DNA of 37,967 bases, taken from assembly GCA_001917895.1 (NCBI GenBank), contig MNEW01000010.1, positions 1-37,967 of the forward strand, given 5' to 3'. The notes under the pieces were generated by a model. That model was not told the DNA's origin. It worked only from the letters and a program-made list of their open reading frames with translations, and made no database searches. The stretch's first letter is position 1, and each line of letters begins with the position of its first letter. The translations under genes were made by a program, and so were the position numbers. Shown piece by piece: positions 7,742 to 14,513 of this stretch. The stretch comes from Actinobacteria bacterium 13_1_40CM_66_12. Lineage in GTDB: Bacteria > Chloroflexota > Dormibacteria > Dormibacterales > Dormibacteraceae.

Positions 7742-9403
7742 CTATTCAACCGGAATTTCGTGATGGATGCGGGCGAGGTCGATCCCCTGCCGGCTCCGGT
7801 ATACCCGCGCCACCACGTAGATGACAATGGCGACGACGTATGTCGCGACGAAGTAGATGACGGAGTTGGGCGTCTTTTGCAACGACGTCCCGTAAAGGTT
7901 GTCAGGGTTGAAGGACCACTGGTAAAGCATGAAGAGCAGGAACAAACCGGTGATCACTCCGACGACGGTAATCAACGGCACCCCGGCGATCTTGAATCGG
8001 GCGATCGGCGAGGCTTCATAGAGGTCCTTGCGGCGCCAGGGCAGGATGATCGCTGCCACGACCGTCGCGAGGAAGGTCAAGGCAAGCACTGCTGTAGCGT
8101 CCAGGAACACACTGGTGAAGTCCGGCTTGTAGGCATAGATCGCGCTGATCACGAGGGACGGCGCGATCATCAGAATCAGAGCGCCGTACGGCACGCGGCG
8201 CTTGGCCGATATGTTGGCCGCCCATGCCGGCAACACGCGATCGAAGGCGGCGGCGAAGATGACGCGAGTCGAGGACAGGAACAGGGTTCCCGCCCAGCCG
8301 AAGAACCACAGGCCCATGACGATGATCAGCAGGGCCTGGAAGAGATGGTTGTCCACCAAGAATCCCGCGAACATCACGGGGTATGGCCAGATCGGAACCG
8401 GCGGGGCAACCGCGCCCTGCACGGCGAACAAGTTGTTCCAGTAGGCCGCGTTGGCCGACTGGTAGAAGTTCCAGCCGATCGTCTTGTTGATCAGGATCAC
8501 GACGAGCGCAACCATGGCCACCGTGACCCACAGGCCCGCGAACATGCTCCAGAAGGGCTTGCGGATGTCTTTGGCTCCACGGACCTCGCCGTAGAGGGTC
8601 GCTCCCCAGTTGGGCCACAGCAGGTAGAAAGCCAGCCAGGGGAGCAGAAGAAGCAGCGGACCAAACGTGAACGTGCTGAAGCTCGACCCTGCGAAGGTTT
8701 TGCTTGCTGCGTCGATCGTGCCCTGGTACGCATTGGCGGGCGCGCCGAAGAGGCTGGTCGCCTCGCGGTTGAAGGCGTTCTGGAAGTCCTGGGGACTTGC
8801 GAAGAGGAGCAGGGCGCAGACAACCGCCAGACCTACGATGCCGATCCAGAAGCAGACCTTCTGGATTCGCGCGTAGGTTTCCATGCCCAGCGTGACGACG
8901 ATGCTCACGAACGCGAGCACGATCAAGCACGAGACGAAGATGCCGGTCTGACTGGTGAAGAACGTGGCGACGCTGGTCCAGCCAAGCGTATATGCGAGGG
9001 GAGAAAAGAACTGGACGACCAGGATGTTGGCGTAGATCGGCGCCCAGAGGAACAGGGTGAACCACCAGCCGGTCATGGATAGTACGAAGCCAAGTCCGCC
9101 GCCTAGCACGCGGCTCTGCCAGGCGTAGTCGCCGCCGGTTCGCGGCATGACGCTCACCAACATCGCGTATGTGACGACGAGGAAAGTTGTCAGCACGCCG
9201 AACACCAGGATCGCGGCGAGCAGCTGTCCATCGGGGACGGTGTAGACGTAGGACATGCCGTACAGGCCGAGCGTGATCAGGTTGACCGACCAGAACGAAT
9301 AAACGAAGGCATCGAACGTCGACCAGGATTTAACCAGCCCGGTTGCGTTGCGCAGGAACAGCGTCGGCCGCGCCCCGGCCGATCCCATCGTCGATTCAGC
9401 CAT
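7742..9403 (-). CDS. APC-family amino acid/amine permease
   Basis: 553 residues with about 12 hydrophobic segments. The N-terminal TM1 region (STFDAFVYSFWSVNLITLGLYG) and the TM3 area (MPRTGGDYAWQSRVLGGGLGFVLS) resemble amino acid-polyamine-organocation transporters, where the small/aromatic TM1 and the PRxGGDY-like loop are conserved. It is likely a plasma-membrane importer for the substrate handled by the downstream dehydrogenases. The start ATG at 9403 is preceded by AAGGAGAG at good spacing. It lies 26 bp after the metallophosphoesterase stop, on the same strand. Long polar periplasmic loops around residues 220-240 and 310-345 are seen. The specific substrate is unknown. Confidence 0.88.
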   Translation of the reverse strand: MAESTMGSAGARPTLFLRNATGLVKSWSTFDAFVYSFWSVNLITLGLYGMSYVYTVPDGQLLAAILVFGVLTTFLVVTYAMLVSVMPRTGGDYAWQSRVLGGGLGFVLSMTGWWFTLFLWAPIYANILVVQFFSPLAYTLGWTSVATFFTSQTGIFVSCLIVLAFVSIVVTLGMETYARIQKVCFWIGIVGLAVVCALLLFASPQDFQNAFNREATSLFGAPANAYQGTIDAASKTFAGSSFSTFTFGPLLLLLPWLAFYLLWPNWGATLYGEVRGAKDIRKPFWSMFAGLWVTVAMVALVVILINKTIGWNFYQSANAAYWNNLFAVQGAVAPPVPIWPYPVMFAGFLVDNHLFQALLIIVMGLWFFGWAGTLFLSSTRVIFAAAFDRVLPAWAANISAKRRVPYGALILMIAPSLVISAIYAYKPDFTSVFLDATAVLALTFLATVVAAIILPWRRKDLYEASPIARFKIAGVPLITVVGVITGLFLLFMLYQWSFNPDNLYGTSLQKTPNSVIYFVATYVVAIVIYVVARVYRSRQGIDLARIHHEIPVE

Positions 9404-9429
9404 GTGTTTCTCTCCTTCTCCCTTTCCCG

Positions 9430-10365
9430 TTATCCGTTGACCAATTGGTAGCTCTTGATCCCCTTCTTCGCGTCGAGATTGATGATCGCCGACATGAGGA
9501 TTCCCTCCTCGTAGGAGCTGCCCGGGTTGATCGACAGCGTCTTCCCGAGCTTGACCGCGCCCTTGCTCTCGTGAATGTGCCCGTGCAGGGACAACAGCGG
9601 TTGGTGCTTGTCGATCGCCTGGCGCACCGCCGTAGATCCGACCGGGCGCAGCGCACGCCCGCCGTGCATGAGCTTGAGGTCCGCGTCGATGGCCGGGGCC
9701 TCATCGAGGCCCGAGCGAAATGGCGGGCAGTGGAGGTTGAAGATCGCGTGGGACGGATCGGGGATGTTCTTGGCCATCGCCTCGATCCGCTCGCCAAGCT
9801 TCTCCTCGGTCTCCTCGCGGTGGGTGTTCCACGGCGTGTGGTTGGACCAGCCGGTCGAGATCATCGTGAAGCCGTCGATCTCCACCATTCGTCCTTCACC
9901 GAGCTCGACCATGTCGGATTCCCGGACGACGTCGTCAACCTCCATCTCGTCGTCGTTCCCCGGGCACACGAATATGCGCACGCCGGACCCGCGCAGCTTC
10001 TCCTCAGCCATGTTCATCCAGCGCCGGACGCCGTCCAGCATGATCTGCCGGAAAGTCTCCTTTCGGGCGTCGGCGTTCTCGTCCAGCTCCTGCAGGCGCT
10101 CGGGCGTGACGTGCAGCGGGTAGTAGCCCCGACGGCGGATCTGGCTCTCGATCTCGCCGACCTGGTCCGCGCCGACCACCTGACGCTCGCTGGTGATGGT
10201 CACCGTGTAGTGGCCGTTCTCCTCGACGATCGGGATCATGGCCTTGCCCGTCATGTCGCCGCCGCAGATCAGAACGTCGGCCTCATAGAACTTCGCCGCG
10301 TTCAGGAATTTGCGCCAGCACATCTCGGAGCCATGCAGGTCGGTGGCGAAAAAGATCTTCGGCAT
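9430..10365 (-). CDS. Calcineurin-like metallophosphoesterase
   Basis: 311 residues. The two-metal phosphoesterase motifs appear in order: DLHG (Asp9, His11), GGDMTG (Asp37), CPGNDDE (Asn137-Asp138, in place of the usual GNHD/E), LHCPP (His212), and HGHIHES near 261-267. The family hydrolyses phosphomono- or diesters. It starts 13 bp after the gntR stop, with an AGGTG ribosome site before ATG 10365, and 26 bp before the permease, so it appears part of the catabolic operon. A phosphoesterase is not an obvious step in N-methyl amino acid breakdown, so it may act on a phosphorylated substrate or a signalling nucleotide. Function beyond the fold is inference. Confidence 0.87.
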   Translation of the reverse strand: MPKIFFATDLHGSEMCWRKFLNAAKFYEADVLICGGDMTGKAMIPIVEENGHYTVTITSERQVVGADQVGEIESQIRRRGYYPLHVTPERLQELDENADARKETFRQIMLDGVRRWMNMAEEKLRGSGVRIFVCPGNDDEMEVDDVVRESDMVELGEGRMVEIDGFTMISTGWSNHTPWNTHREETEEKLGERIEAMAKNIPDPSHAIFNLHCPPFRSGLDEAPAIDADLKLMHGGRALRPVGSTAVRQAIDKHQPLLSLHGHIHESKGAVKLGKTLSINPGSSYEEGILMSAIINLDAKKGIKSYQLVNG

Positions 10366-10378
10366 CAGCTGATCACCT

Positions 10379-11101
10379 CTACCTCTCCACCAGGACTTTG
10401 CGAATCTCCCGCTCGAAACCCACGACGTGACGCTTCATACAGTCCTCCGCGCGCTGCCCATCGCCGGCGATGACGGCACGCAGCAGCTCGATATGCTCTT
10501 CGACGGCTTCGCGCAGCCGCACGCCATGGTCGATGACCAGGTACCAGAGCCGGAGGCTCAGATTGAAATACCTCTCGAGCGTGTTCTCCAGAAACGCGTT
10601 CCGGGCCGAGCGATAGATCTGGCGGTGGACCTCCCGGTCGAGCTGCATGAGCTCGCGCTGGTTGGTGCGCTCGACCAGGTCGAGGCGCTCGAGCAGGTCG
10701 CTGATGGCGTCTCGATCGTGCGGGCCGCTGCGCTCGGCGGCGAGTCGCGCCGCATGGCCTTCGAGGACGACCCTGACCTCCGTGATGCGCGCGAGGTCGG
10801 TGATGTTCACGTCGGTGACGAAGGTTCCGCGGTGGGGAACGCTGCGGACCAGGTTCTCCCAGGCGAGGCGCTGGAGCGCCTCCCGAATCGGCGTGCGGCC
10901 GATTTCGAGCTCGTCGCGCAGCCGGCCCTCTTCCACCACGGATCCGGGCGGCATGTCGAGACAGACGATGCGGTCGCGAATCCGCATGTAGGCCTCTTCG
11001 CTCTGGGAGCGGCCCGCTTCGGTGACGGAGCTGGGAGCACGCCGTCCGGCCAGCGCGCGAGCTTGCGAAGCCACCCCGGTTGACCCTCCCCTGTCGGCCA
11101 T
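10379..11101 (-). CDS. GntR-family transcriptional regulator with FCD domain
   Basis: About 240 residues from ATG 11101. The winged-helix domain is at roughly 33-98 (RIRDRIVCLDMPPGSVVEEGRL, then IGRTPIREALQRL and GTFVTDV). The FCD ligand domain follows, with metal-type residues in DREVHRQIY, VEEHIELL and KRHVVGFE. FCD regulators of the FadR/VanR group usually sense an organic acid or amino acid and repress adjacent catabolic genes. It is the first gene of the minus-strand catabolic cluster. Directly upstream of its start lie two copies of CGACCGATAT, a candidate operator. The frame stays open far upstream, but that part is antisense or shadow sequence over the MFS gene. Confidence 0.9.
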   Translation of the reverse strand: MADRGGSTGVASQARALAGRRAPSSVTEAGRSQSEEAYMRIRDRIVCLDMPPGSVVEEGRLRDELEIGRTPIREALQRLAWENLVRSVPHRGTFVTDVNITDLARITEVRVVLEGHAARLAAERSGPHDRDAISDLLERLDLVERTNQRELMQLDREVHRQIYRSARNAFLENTLERYFNLSLRLWYLVIDHGVRLREAVEEHIELLRAVIAGDGQRAEDCMKRHVVGFEREIRKVLVER

Positions 11102-11122
11102 CGACCGATATGCGACCGATAT
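11102..11122. promoter_or_regulatory. Direct repeat CGACCGATAT x2 abutting the gntR start, candidate operator
   Basis: Two identical 10-bp units start at 11102 and 11113, 11 bp apart and so on the same face of the helix. They fill the space between the gntR ATG and the end of the MFS gene, where the promoter must be. A TATATC at 11118-11123 (minus strand) could be the -10. Autoregulation by the GntR protein is the natural guess, but GntR sites are usually inverted repeats. Confidence 0.45.
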
Positions 11123-11157
11123 ACCGGCGGCAAAGGTAGCACCGCTCTGAGAAAGCG

Positions 11158-12333
11158 TCAATCGGGGAGCGGCGCGCCTCGAGTCTCCGGGAGCAAGAGC
11201 AGAAGGAGAGCCCCGGCGAGGGCGATCACGCCTGTCACGCCCAGCGCCGCTCCGAGGCTGAGCGACTGCGACAGCAAACCGACCGCCTGCAGCCCCGCCA
11301 CGCTTCCCACGGCGGCCGCCAGAGATGCCATGGCCTCGGCCGTCGCCCGCGCCCGGGTCGGAAAGAGCTCGGCCGACCACGCCCCCAAGACCGGGGTGGC
11401 GGCGCTCGAGATCGAGCTCCAGAGCACGTTGCCGATCACGAACCCGGGCGTCCCGGTGGCAAAGCTGAGGCTCGCGGCCACCGCGGTCGCGCCGGTCAAA
11501 GCGGTGCCTGGAATCCGGCGCCCGAACCTGTCGCTGAGGAAACCGCCGGCCAGGTACGACGCTGCGCCCGCGACCCCCGAGGCGAAGATCAGCTCGCTGA
11601 TCGCGACCGCGCTCAGGTGAAGCACCTGGCTGGCAAACAGGGTGAAGAGGAGGCCGGCCGGCTCGAGCAGCACGGCCAGGAGCGCCGTCGTGGCCGCGAT
11701 CACGATCAGGCGCCGGCGCCACGCCGGTGCGAACAGCAGCCGTAGGGCTGAACCGGAAAGCCGGACCCCCTGCCACACGCGCCCCTCGGGCAACCTCCTC
11801 CAGATCACCGGCGCCGCAACCAACCCGACGCCGCCGGCGACAAACAGATACCGCCAGTGGGGTGCGACCACGGGGTAGGCGAGCACGGTGATGCCGGTGC
11901 CGATACCGCTGAGCACAGCCAGAACGCTCACCGCCTGGCCGCGGCGGGCGGCCGGCGCCTCCTCGACGATCAGGGCGGTGGCGACCCCTCCCACAAGGAC
12001 TTCGAAACACACCGCGACCAGTCGAAGGAGCGCCAGCGCCTCGAGCGATGGGGCGAACGCGCTGGCGAAGTTGGCCACCGAGAATCCGCCCACGCCCACC
12101 GCGATCAACCTCCGGCGGCCGAAGCGATCGGCAAGAGTGGCGAGGGGAAGAGCCCCGAGGCCCCCAAGTGCGAGCACGGAGCCGAGGTTCGAGAGCGCCG
12201 GGACGCGCGCGTGAAAGTCTGCGGCGATCGCGGGCAGCGCGAGGACCAGCACCGAACCGTCGAATGCGGTGAGCACCACGGCAAGGCCCGCCCACGTCAG
12301 GGTTCGCCTCTGCAGCGCATCGAGCTCGACCAC
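11158..12333 (-). CDS. MFS transporter
   Basis: About 391 residues with 12 predicted membrane helices. Family signatures are the loop 2-3 motif LADRFGRRRLIA and its repeat in the second half, LSDRFGRRIPGTAL. Also visible are the RGQAVSVLAVLSGIGTG region and a C-terminal PETRG tail, as in metabolite:H+ symporters of the sugar/aromatic-acid type. I chose GTG at 12333 (VVELDALQRRTLTW), 15 bp after the CPBP protease stop. A longer frame to 12402 would overlap that gene and adds a non-hydrophobic leader. The short gap suggests transcription with the protease gene. The substrate is unknown, but proximity to the catabolic cluster allows a role in uptake or efflux of a related compound. Confidence 0.87.
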   Translation of the reverse strand: MVELDALQRRTLTWAGLAVVLTAFDGSVLVLALPAIAADFHARVPALSNLGSVLALGGLGALPLATLADRFGRRRLIAVGVGGFSVANFASAFAPSLEALALLRLVAVCFEVLVGGVATALIVEEAPAARRGQAVSVLAVLSGIGTGITVLAYPVVAPHWRYLFVAGGVGLVAAPVIWRRLPEGRVWQGVRLSGSALRLLFAPAWRRRLIVIAATTALLAVLLEPAGLLFTLFASQVLHLSAVAISELIFASGVAGAASYLAGGFLSDRFGRRIPGTALTGATAVAASLSFATGTPGFVIGNVLWSSISSAATPVLGAWSAELFPTRARATAEAMASLAAAVGSVAGLQAVGLLSQSLSLGAALGVTGVIALAGALLLLLLPETRGAPLPD

Positions 12334-12347
12334 TAGATGAATTTCAA

Positions 12348-12953
12348 CTAGAGGAGGCCGAGCCTCTTCAGCAGATACGGCCCCGGTCCAAGGAAGCCGC
12401 ACGTGGCCACGATGTGCGCGATGGAGACGCCGAGCAGCGAAGGCGGTCCCGGCAGCAGCCAGAACGCAAGGCCGAGCGGGACGCCCACAAGCGCCGTCGC
12501 GAGCGTCTCAGCCCAGGGCCAGCCGAGGCGGTGATAAAGGACGTACGAAGCAGTGCCGGCGATGAAACCCACGGGGGCTCCGAACGCCAGGCCGAGCCCG
12601 CCCTGCACGAGACCCCTGAAGAACGCCTCTTCGATCGGACCGTTGAGCACGTAGAACCCGGCCTGAAACCAGGCGTCGCCGCCGCCTGAGGGAACGCTCA
12701 GCGCGCCACGGCGGCGTGCCAGCAGCAGCTGCACCAAAGCGGCCGCGACGAACAGCACCGGCGCGGACACGGCCGCGAACAGGATCTGCGCGCCGGCTCG
12801 GCCTGTTGAAAAGCCAAGCCATGCCGGTCGCCAGCCGACCTCGACCACGGCGACCATCACCGCGAAAGGAAGGAGGCGGCGGAGCAAATCCGGCGCCATC
12901 CAGGCCCAGCTTTCGGGAATACGCGTAAGCACGATGCGCGTTGGAGTCGTCAT
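12348..12953 (-). CDS. CPBP-family intramembrane glutamic protease
   Basis: 201 residues, mostly hydrophobic. Motif 1 of the CAAX/bacteriocin-processing family is clear: EEAFFRGLVQGGLG. A second motif His is in SYVLYHRLGWPW and a third His in SIAHIVATCGF. In bacteria these proteases have varied or unknown targets. The ATG at 12953 shares two bases with the ATG of the divergent DsbA-fold gene, in a CATG palindrome. An alternative start at Met19 (12899, MAPDLLRRLLPF) would leave about 50 bp for divergent promoters and is equally plausible. No clear ribosome site precedes either start. Confidence 0.82.
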   Translation of the reverse strand: MTTPTRIVLTRIPESWAWMAPDLLRRLLPFAVMVAVVEVGWRPAWLGFSTGRAGAQILFAAVSAPVLFVAAALVQLLLARRRGALSVPSGGGDAWFQAGFYVLNGPIEEAFFRGLVQGGLGLAFGAPVGFIAGTASYVLYHRLGWPWAETLATALVGVPLGLAFWLLPGPPSLLGVSIAHIVATCGFLGPGPYLLKRLGLL

Positions 12954-13548
12954 GGAGTTCGAGGTCTACTACGACTATTCGTGCCCGTTCGTATATCGCG
13001 CCTCATTGCTGCTCGCGAGCGTGGCGGCCAGGCGACCTCTGGACGTTCGGTGGCGCTATTTCTCTCTGACCCAGGTGAACTCCAAGGAAGAAGGCTGGAC
13101 GGTGTGGGACGCGCCCACCGCAGAGAAGGTCCGCGGCCGGCTCGCTTTCATGGCCGCCGAAGCTGCGCGGCGCCAGAACAGATTCGATCTCTTTCATGCG
13201 GCCCTGCTGCGCGCTCGGCATGAAGGTCGACTAAATCTCGACGACGTCGAGGTGATCGATGTGGTAGCCGAGGAGTCCGGCCTCGACGCCGACCGTTTCC
13301 ATCGCGACCTCGCCGACCCGACGATTGTGGCGGCGCTTGCGCGCGACCACACGAACGCGATCGCCGTGCATGGCGTGTTCGGAACGCCGACGTTCGTGTT
13401 TCCCAATGGCGCCTCAGCGTACATTCGACTGGCGGAGGTGCCTCGAGCGGATGGCGCGCTGCAGCTGTTCGACAGCCTGCTTGCGATCGCGGCGGACGAG
13501 CCCCGCGTGCTCGAGATCAAGCGCCCGGTCAAACCCTCACCGGTTTAG
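12952..13548 (+). CDS. DsbA-family thioredoxin-fold protein (FrnE/HCCA isomerase-like), degenerate active site
   Basis: 198 residues. The start MEFEVYYDYSCPFVYRA is the DsbA/FrnE pattern, with a single Cys (CPFV) instead of CxxC. A helical insertion follows, and the cis-Pro loop is seen in GVFGTPTFVFPNG, the GTPTFV motif of the family. Members are thiol oxidoreductases, isomerases or glutathione-type enzymes. Without the second Cys, a disulfide exchange cycle of the classical kind is unlikely. I chose ATG 12952 because TTGGAG lies about 6 bp upstream; an in-frame ATG at 12934 is possible. No signal peptide is seen, so it is probably cytoplasmic. The divergent neighbour is the CPBP protease. 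Confidence 0.85.
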   Translation: MEFEVYYDYSCPFVYRASLLLASVAARRPLDVRWRYFSLTQVNSKEEGWTVWDAPTAEKVRGRLAFMAAEAARRQNRFDLFHAALLRARHEGRLNLDDVEVIDVVAEESGLDADRFHRDLADPTIVAALARDHTNAIAVHGVFGTPTFVFPNGASAYIRLAEVPRADGALQLFDSLLAIAADEPRVLEIKRPVKPSPV

Positions 13549-13574
13549 AAACTCTTAACAGCGTTTTACCAGTC

Positions 13575-13597
13575 CGGGTAGGACCATTCGGGTAGGA
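13575..13597. repeat. Direct repeat CGGGTAGGA x2 upstream of the sigma-like gene
   Basis: Two exact 9-bp copies at 13575-13583 and 13589-13597, spaced 14 bp start to start. They lie in the 86-bp gap between the DsbA-fold gene and the sigma region-4 gene. They could be a binding site or part of a promoter recognised by the sigma-like product, as alternative sigma systems often autoregulate. No clear housekeeping -10 is visible nearby. Confidence 0.35.
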
Positions 13598-13634
13598 GTT
13601 CCTGTTACGGGGCAATGGGTTCGAAGGGGAATCG

Positions 13635-14513
13635 GTGTTGAGTCGTTGGTTCGGAGGCGGTCACCGCCCGCCCGTGGGCGGCAACGGCGGGGAGCAAGTC
13701 CCGCCGGCCAAGGACGCCGATTTCATCGTGCTGCCGGCGGTGGCCAGCGACTCGTGGCGAAACTGGCTGATGACCGGCCTGCGTCGAGCCCCCTTCGACC
13801 GGCGCCGAATACGCGGCGACCACAAGGGCCTGAAGAAGATGATGATCGAGGGCACCACCGCTCCCGACGACCGGCCACAACCCTGGAACGACTTCTCGAG
13901 CGCGATGGTCCGCCAGGCGGTCGATGAAGCGTTGAACGCGCTGCCTCCCGGAGACAAGCAGGCGGTCAAGCTCGCCTACTTCGGCGGCATGACGAACGAG
14001 GCCATCGCCAAGCACCTCGGCGTGGGCCCCGGAGCGGTCCGCCGCCGGCTTCGCGAAGCGATAGCCGCCGTCGCCGCCCACGTCGAGACCGGGGCGGCCA
14101 TTGGTCGCAAGGCGATCTACGCGATCGCGACTTTTGCGGCCGTGCGCTGGACGATGGATTGGCTGCGGCGCGTGCCGCTCCCGGCGACGGATCAGGTGGC
14201 GCAGGCGGCGGTCGTCCTCGCCTGCGGCGCGGTGACTGCATCGGTTCTCGGCAGCTCCTCGCCCTCGCCGGCGCAGCTGACGCAGGTCGACCGCGGCCAG
14301 CTCACAGCGCCGGCGGCAAGCGTGCCGCTCGGCGTCTCGACGTCGCCGGTCACGCCGGCGATAGGTTCCGTGCCGGTTCCGTCGCCCGCGGCACCCGCCC
14401 TGCCCACCGCGCCGCCGGTCAACTTGCCCGTGACCCTGCCCGTGACCCTGCCCTCCCTACCACCCATTCCAACGCCCTCACCCATCCTTCCGACCCCGCC
14501 CAACCTGCCTTAG
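13635..14513 (+). CDS. Orphan sigma-70 region 4 protein with membrane segment and Pro-rich tail
   Basis: 292 residues from GTG 13635, with GGGGA just upstream. Residues about 91-150 form a sigma region 4 helix-turn-helix: VDEALNALPPGDKQAVKLAYFGG, then MTNEAIAKHLGV and GAVRRRLREAIAAV. No region 2 (-10 recognition and core binding) is recognisable in residues 1-90. Downstream comes an amphipathic stretch, then one likely membrane helix (about 187-206, VAQAAVVLACGAVTASVLG). The Ser/Pro/Thr-rich tail to 292 contains VTLP repeats. The layout suggests a membrane-tethered DNA-binding regulator with an exported tail, resembling ECF sigma factors with fused membrane modules. The stop overlaps that of the convergent glycosyltransferase. 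Function is inference. Confidence 0.8.
   Translation: MLSRWFGGGHRPPVGGNGGEQVPPAKDADFIVLPAVASDSWRNWLMTGLRRAPFDRRRIRGDHKGLKKMMIEGTTAPDDRPQPWNDFSSAMVRQAVDEALNALPPGDKQAVKLAYFGGMTNEAIAKHLGVGPGAVRRRLREAIAAVAAHVETGAAIGRKAIYAIATFAAVRWTMDWLRRVPLPATDQVAQAAVVLACGAVTASVLGSSSPSPAQLTQVDRGQLTAPAASVPLGVSTSPVTPAIGSVPVPSPAAPALPTAPPVNLPVTLPVTLPSLPPIPTPSPILPTPPNLP

Noticed and set aside
11102..12295. Upstream 400-codon extension of the GntR reading frame
   Set aside because: It is an out-of-frame reading of the MFS gene on the same strand, rich in Arg and Gly. The GntR domain begins only after 11101.
14400..14512. Short repeats in the 3' end of the sigma-like gene
   Set aside because: They encode the VTLP/Pro-rich tail and are not a CRISPR or mobile-element repeat.
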